A stretch of DNA of 15,510 bases. Origin: Candidatus Latescibacterota bacterium. Its GTDB lineage: Bacteria > Krumholzibacteriota > Krumholzibacteriia > Krumholzibacteriales > WJIX01. How positions within the stretch are numbered: position 1 is the first letter of the stretch; every line of letters starts with the position of its first letter. Shown here in pieces: positions 15,385-15,510 of the stretch. Under the pieces are notes generated by a model. That model ran no database searches. It had not been told where the DNA came from and saw only the letters and a list, made by a program, of their open reading frames with translations. The DNA is taken from NCBI GenBank assembly GCA_030621255.1, contig JAUXHZ010000003.1, forward strand, positions 1 through 15,510, read 5' to 3'. The translations under genes and the position numbers were made by a program.

Positions 15385-15510
15385 TTCAAACCCCCTTAAA
15401 AGCTACTCTTCAAATTGGGCTATCGACCTTCTCGCCCCTACTAAAACAATTTGATCCCCCTAAAATCTCCTCCTTTCAAAGTAAGACCTAAACTTAAACC
15501 AATACTGCTC

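Larger units (their letters stand above)
13613..15505. repeat. Tandem duplication of secreted gene plus leader and terminator
   Basis: Two copies of a roughly 0.85-kb unit lie head-to-tail, offset by about 1,071-1,074 bases at the genes and terminators and about 1,026 in the leaders. Each copy holds a leader with the shared minus-strand block AAAGGAGGAGATTTTAGGGG, a 196-197-codon gene and a terminator with the core CACCCGTAA. Copy 1's leader carries about 46 bases that copy 2 lacks. The second copy's leader runs to the window edge, so more copies could follow. Confidence 0.85.

Overview
The window looks like a chromosomal segment from a Gram-negative-type bacterium of moderate-to-low GC. Evidence for this is a lipoprotein signal on one peptidase, several Sec signal peptides, sigma70-like promoters and Shine-Dalgarno (SD) sequences before most genes. 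I cannot place the phylum from sequence alone. The gene mix (secreted peptidases, GTP-dependent PEP carboxykinase, a B12-dependent mutase-like enzyme) would fit a peptide- or amino-acid-using heterotroph, possibly an uncultivated lineage, but that is inference. No tRNA, rRNA, CRISPR array, transposase or integrase was seen.

Layout. On the minus strand, 1-839 is the N-terminal part of a secreted prolyl oligopeptidase, cut by the window edge. Divergent from it, a secreted GyrI-like domain protein (1158-1775) and an M3-family zinc peptidase lipoprotein (1799-3895) form a two-gene operon. Next, 4040-5683 encodes a B12-binding domain fused to a glutamate-mutase-like barrel. It is tightly coupled to an octopine/opine-dehydrogenase-like enzyme (5689-6783). 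This pair is the most novel-looking unit in the window. An MFS transporter (6891-8069, minus) converges on it, and pckG (8344-10233, plus) diverges from the transporter. A small four-helix membrane protein (10301-10693, minus) follows. A uridine kinase and a DHH phosphoesterase then form a minus-strand operon (12606 down to 10895). A small DUF3147-like membrane protein (12801-13133, plus) converges with a dodecin-like gene (13159-13374, minus).

The right end holds two tandem paralogous genes for secreted proteins of unknown function (13720-14313 and 14794-15384, minus). They were duplicated together with their leaders and their rho-independent terminators.

How the parts may work together: secreted or envelope peptidases would supply peptides and amino acids. 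The mutase-like/dehydrogenase pair would act on an amino- or keto-acid substrate that is not glutamate, judging from changed pocket residues. PEPCK would link C4 acids to gluconeogenesis. The uridine kinase and DHH protein suggest nucleotide or oligonucleotide turnover. These links are inferences from family membership and gene order.
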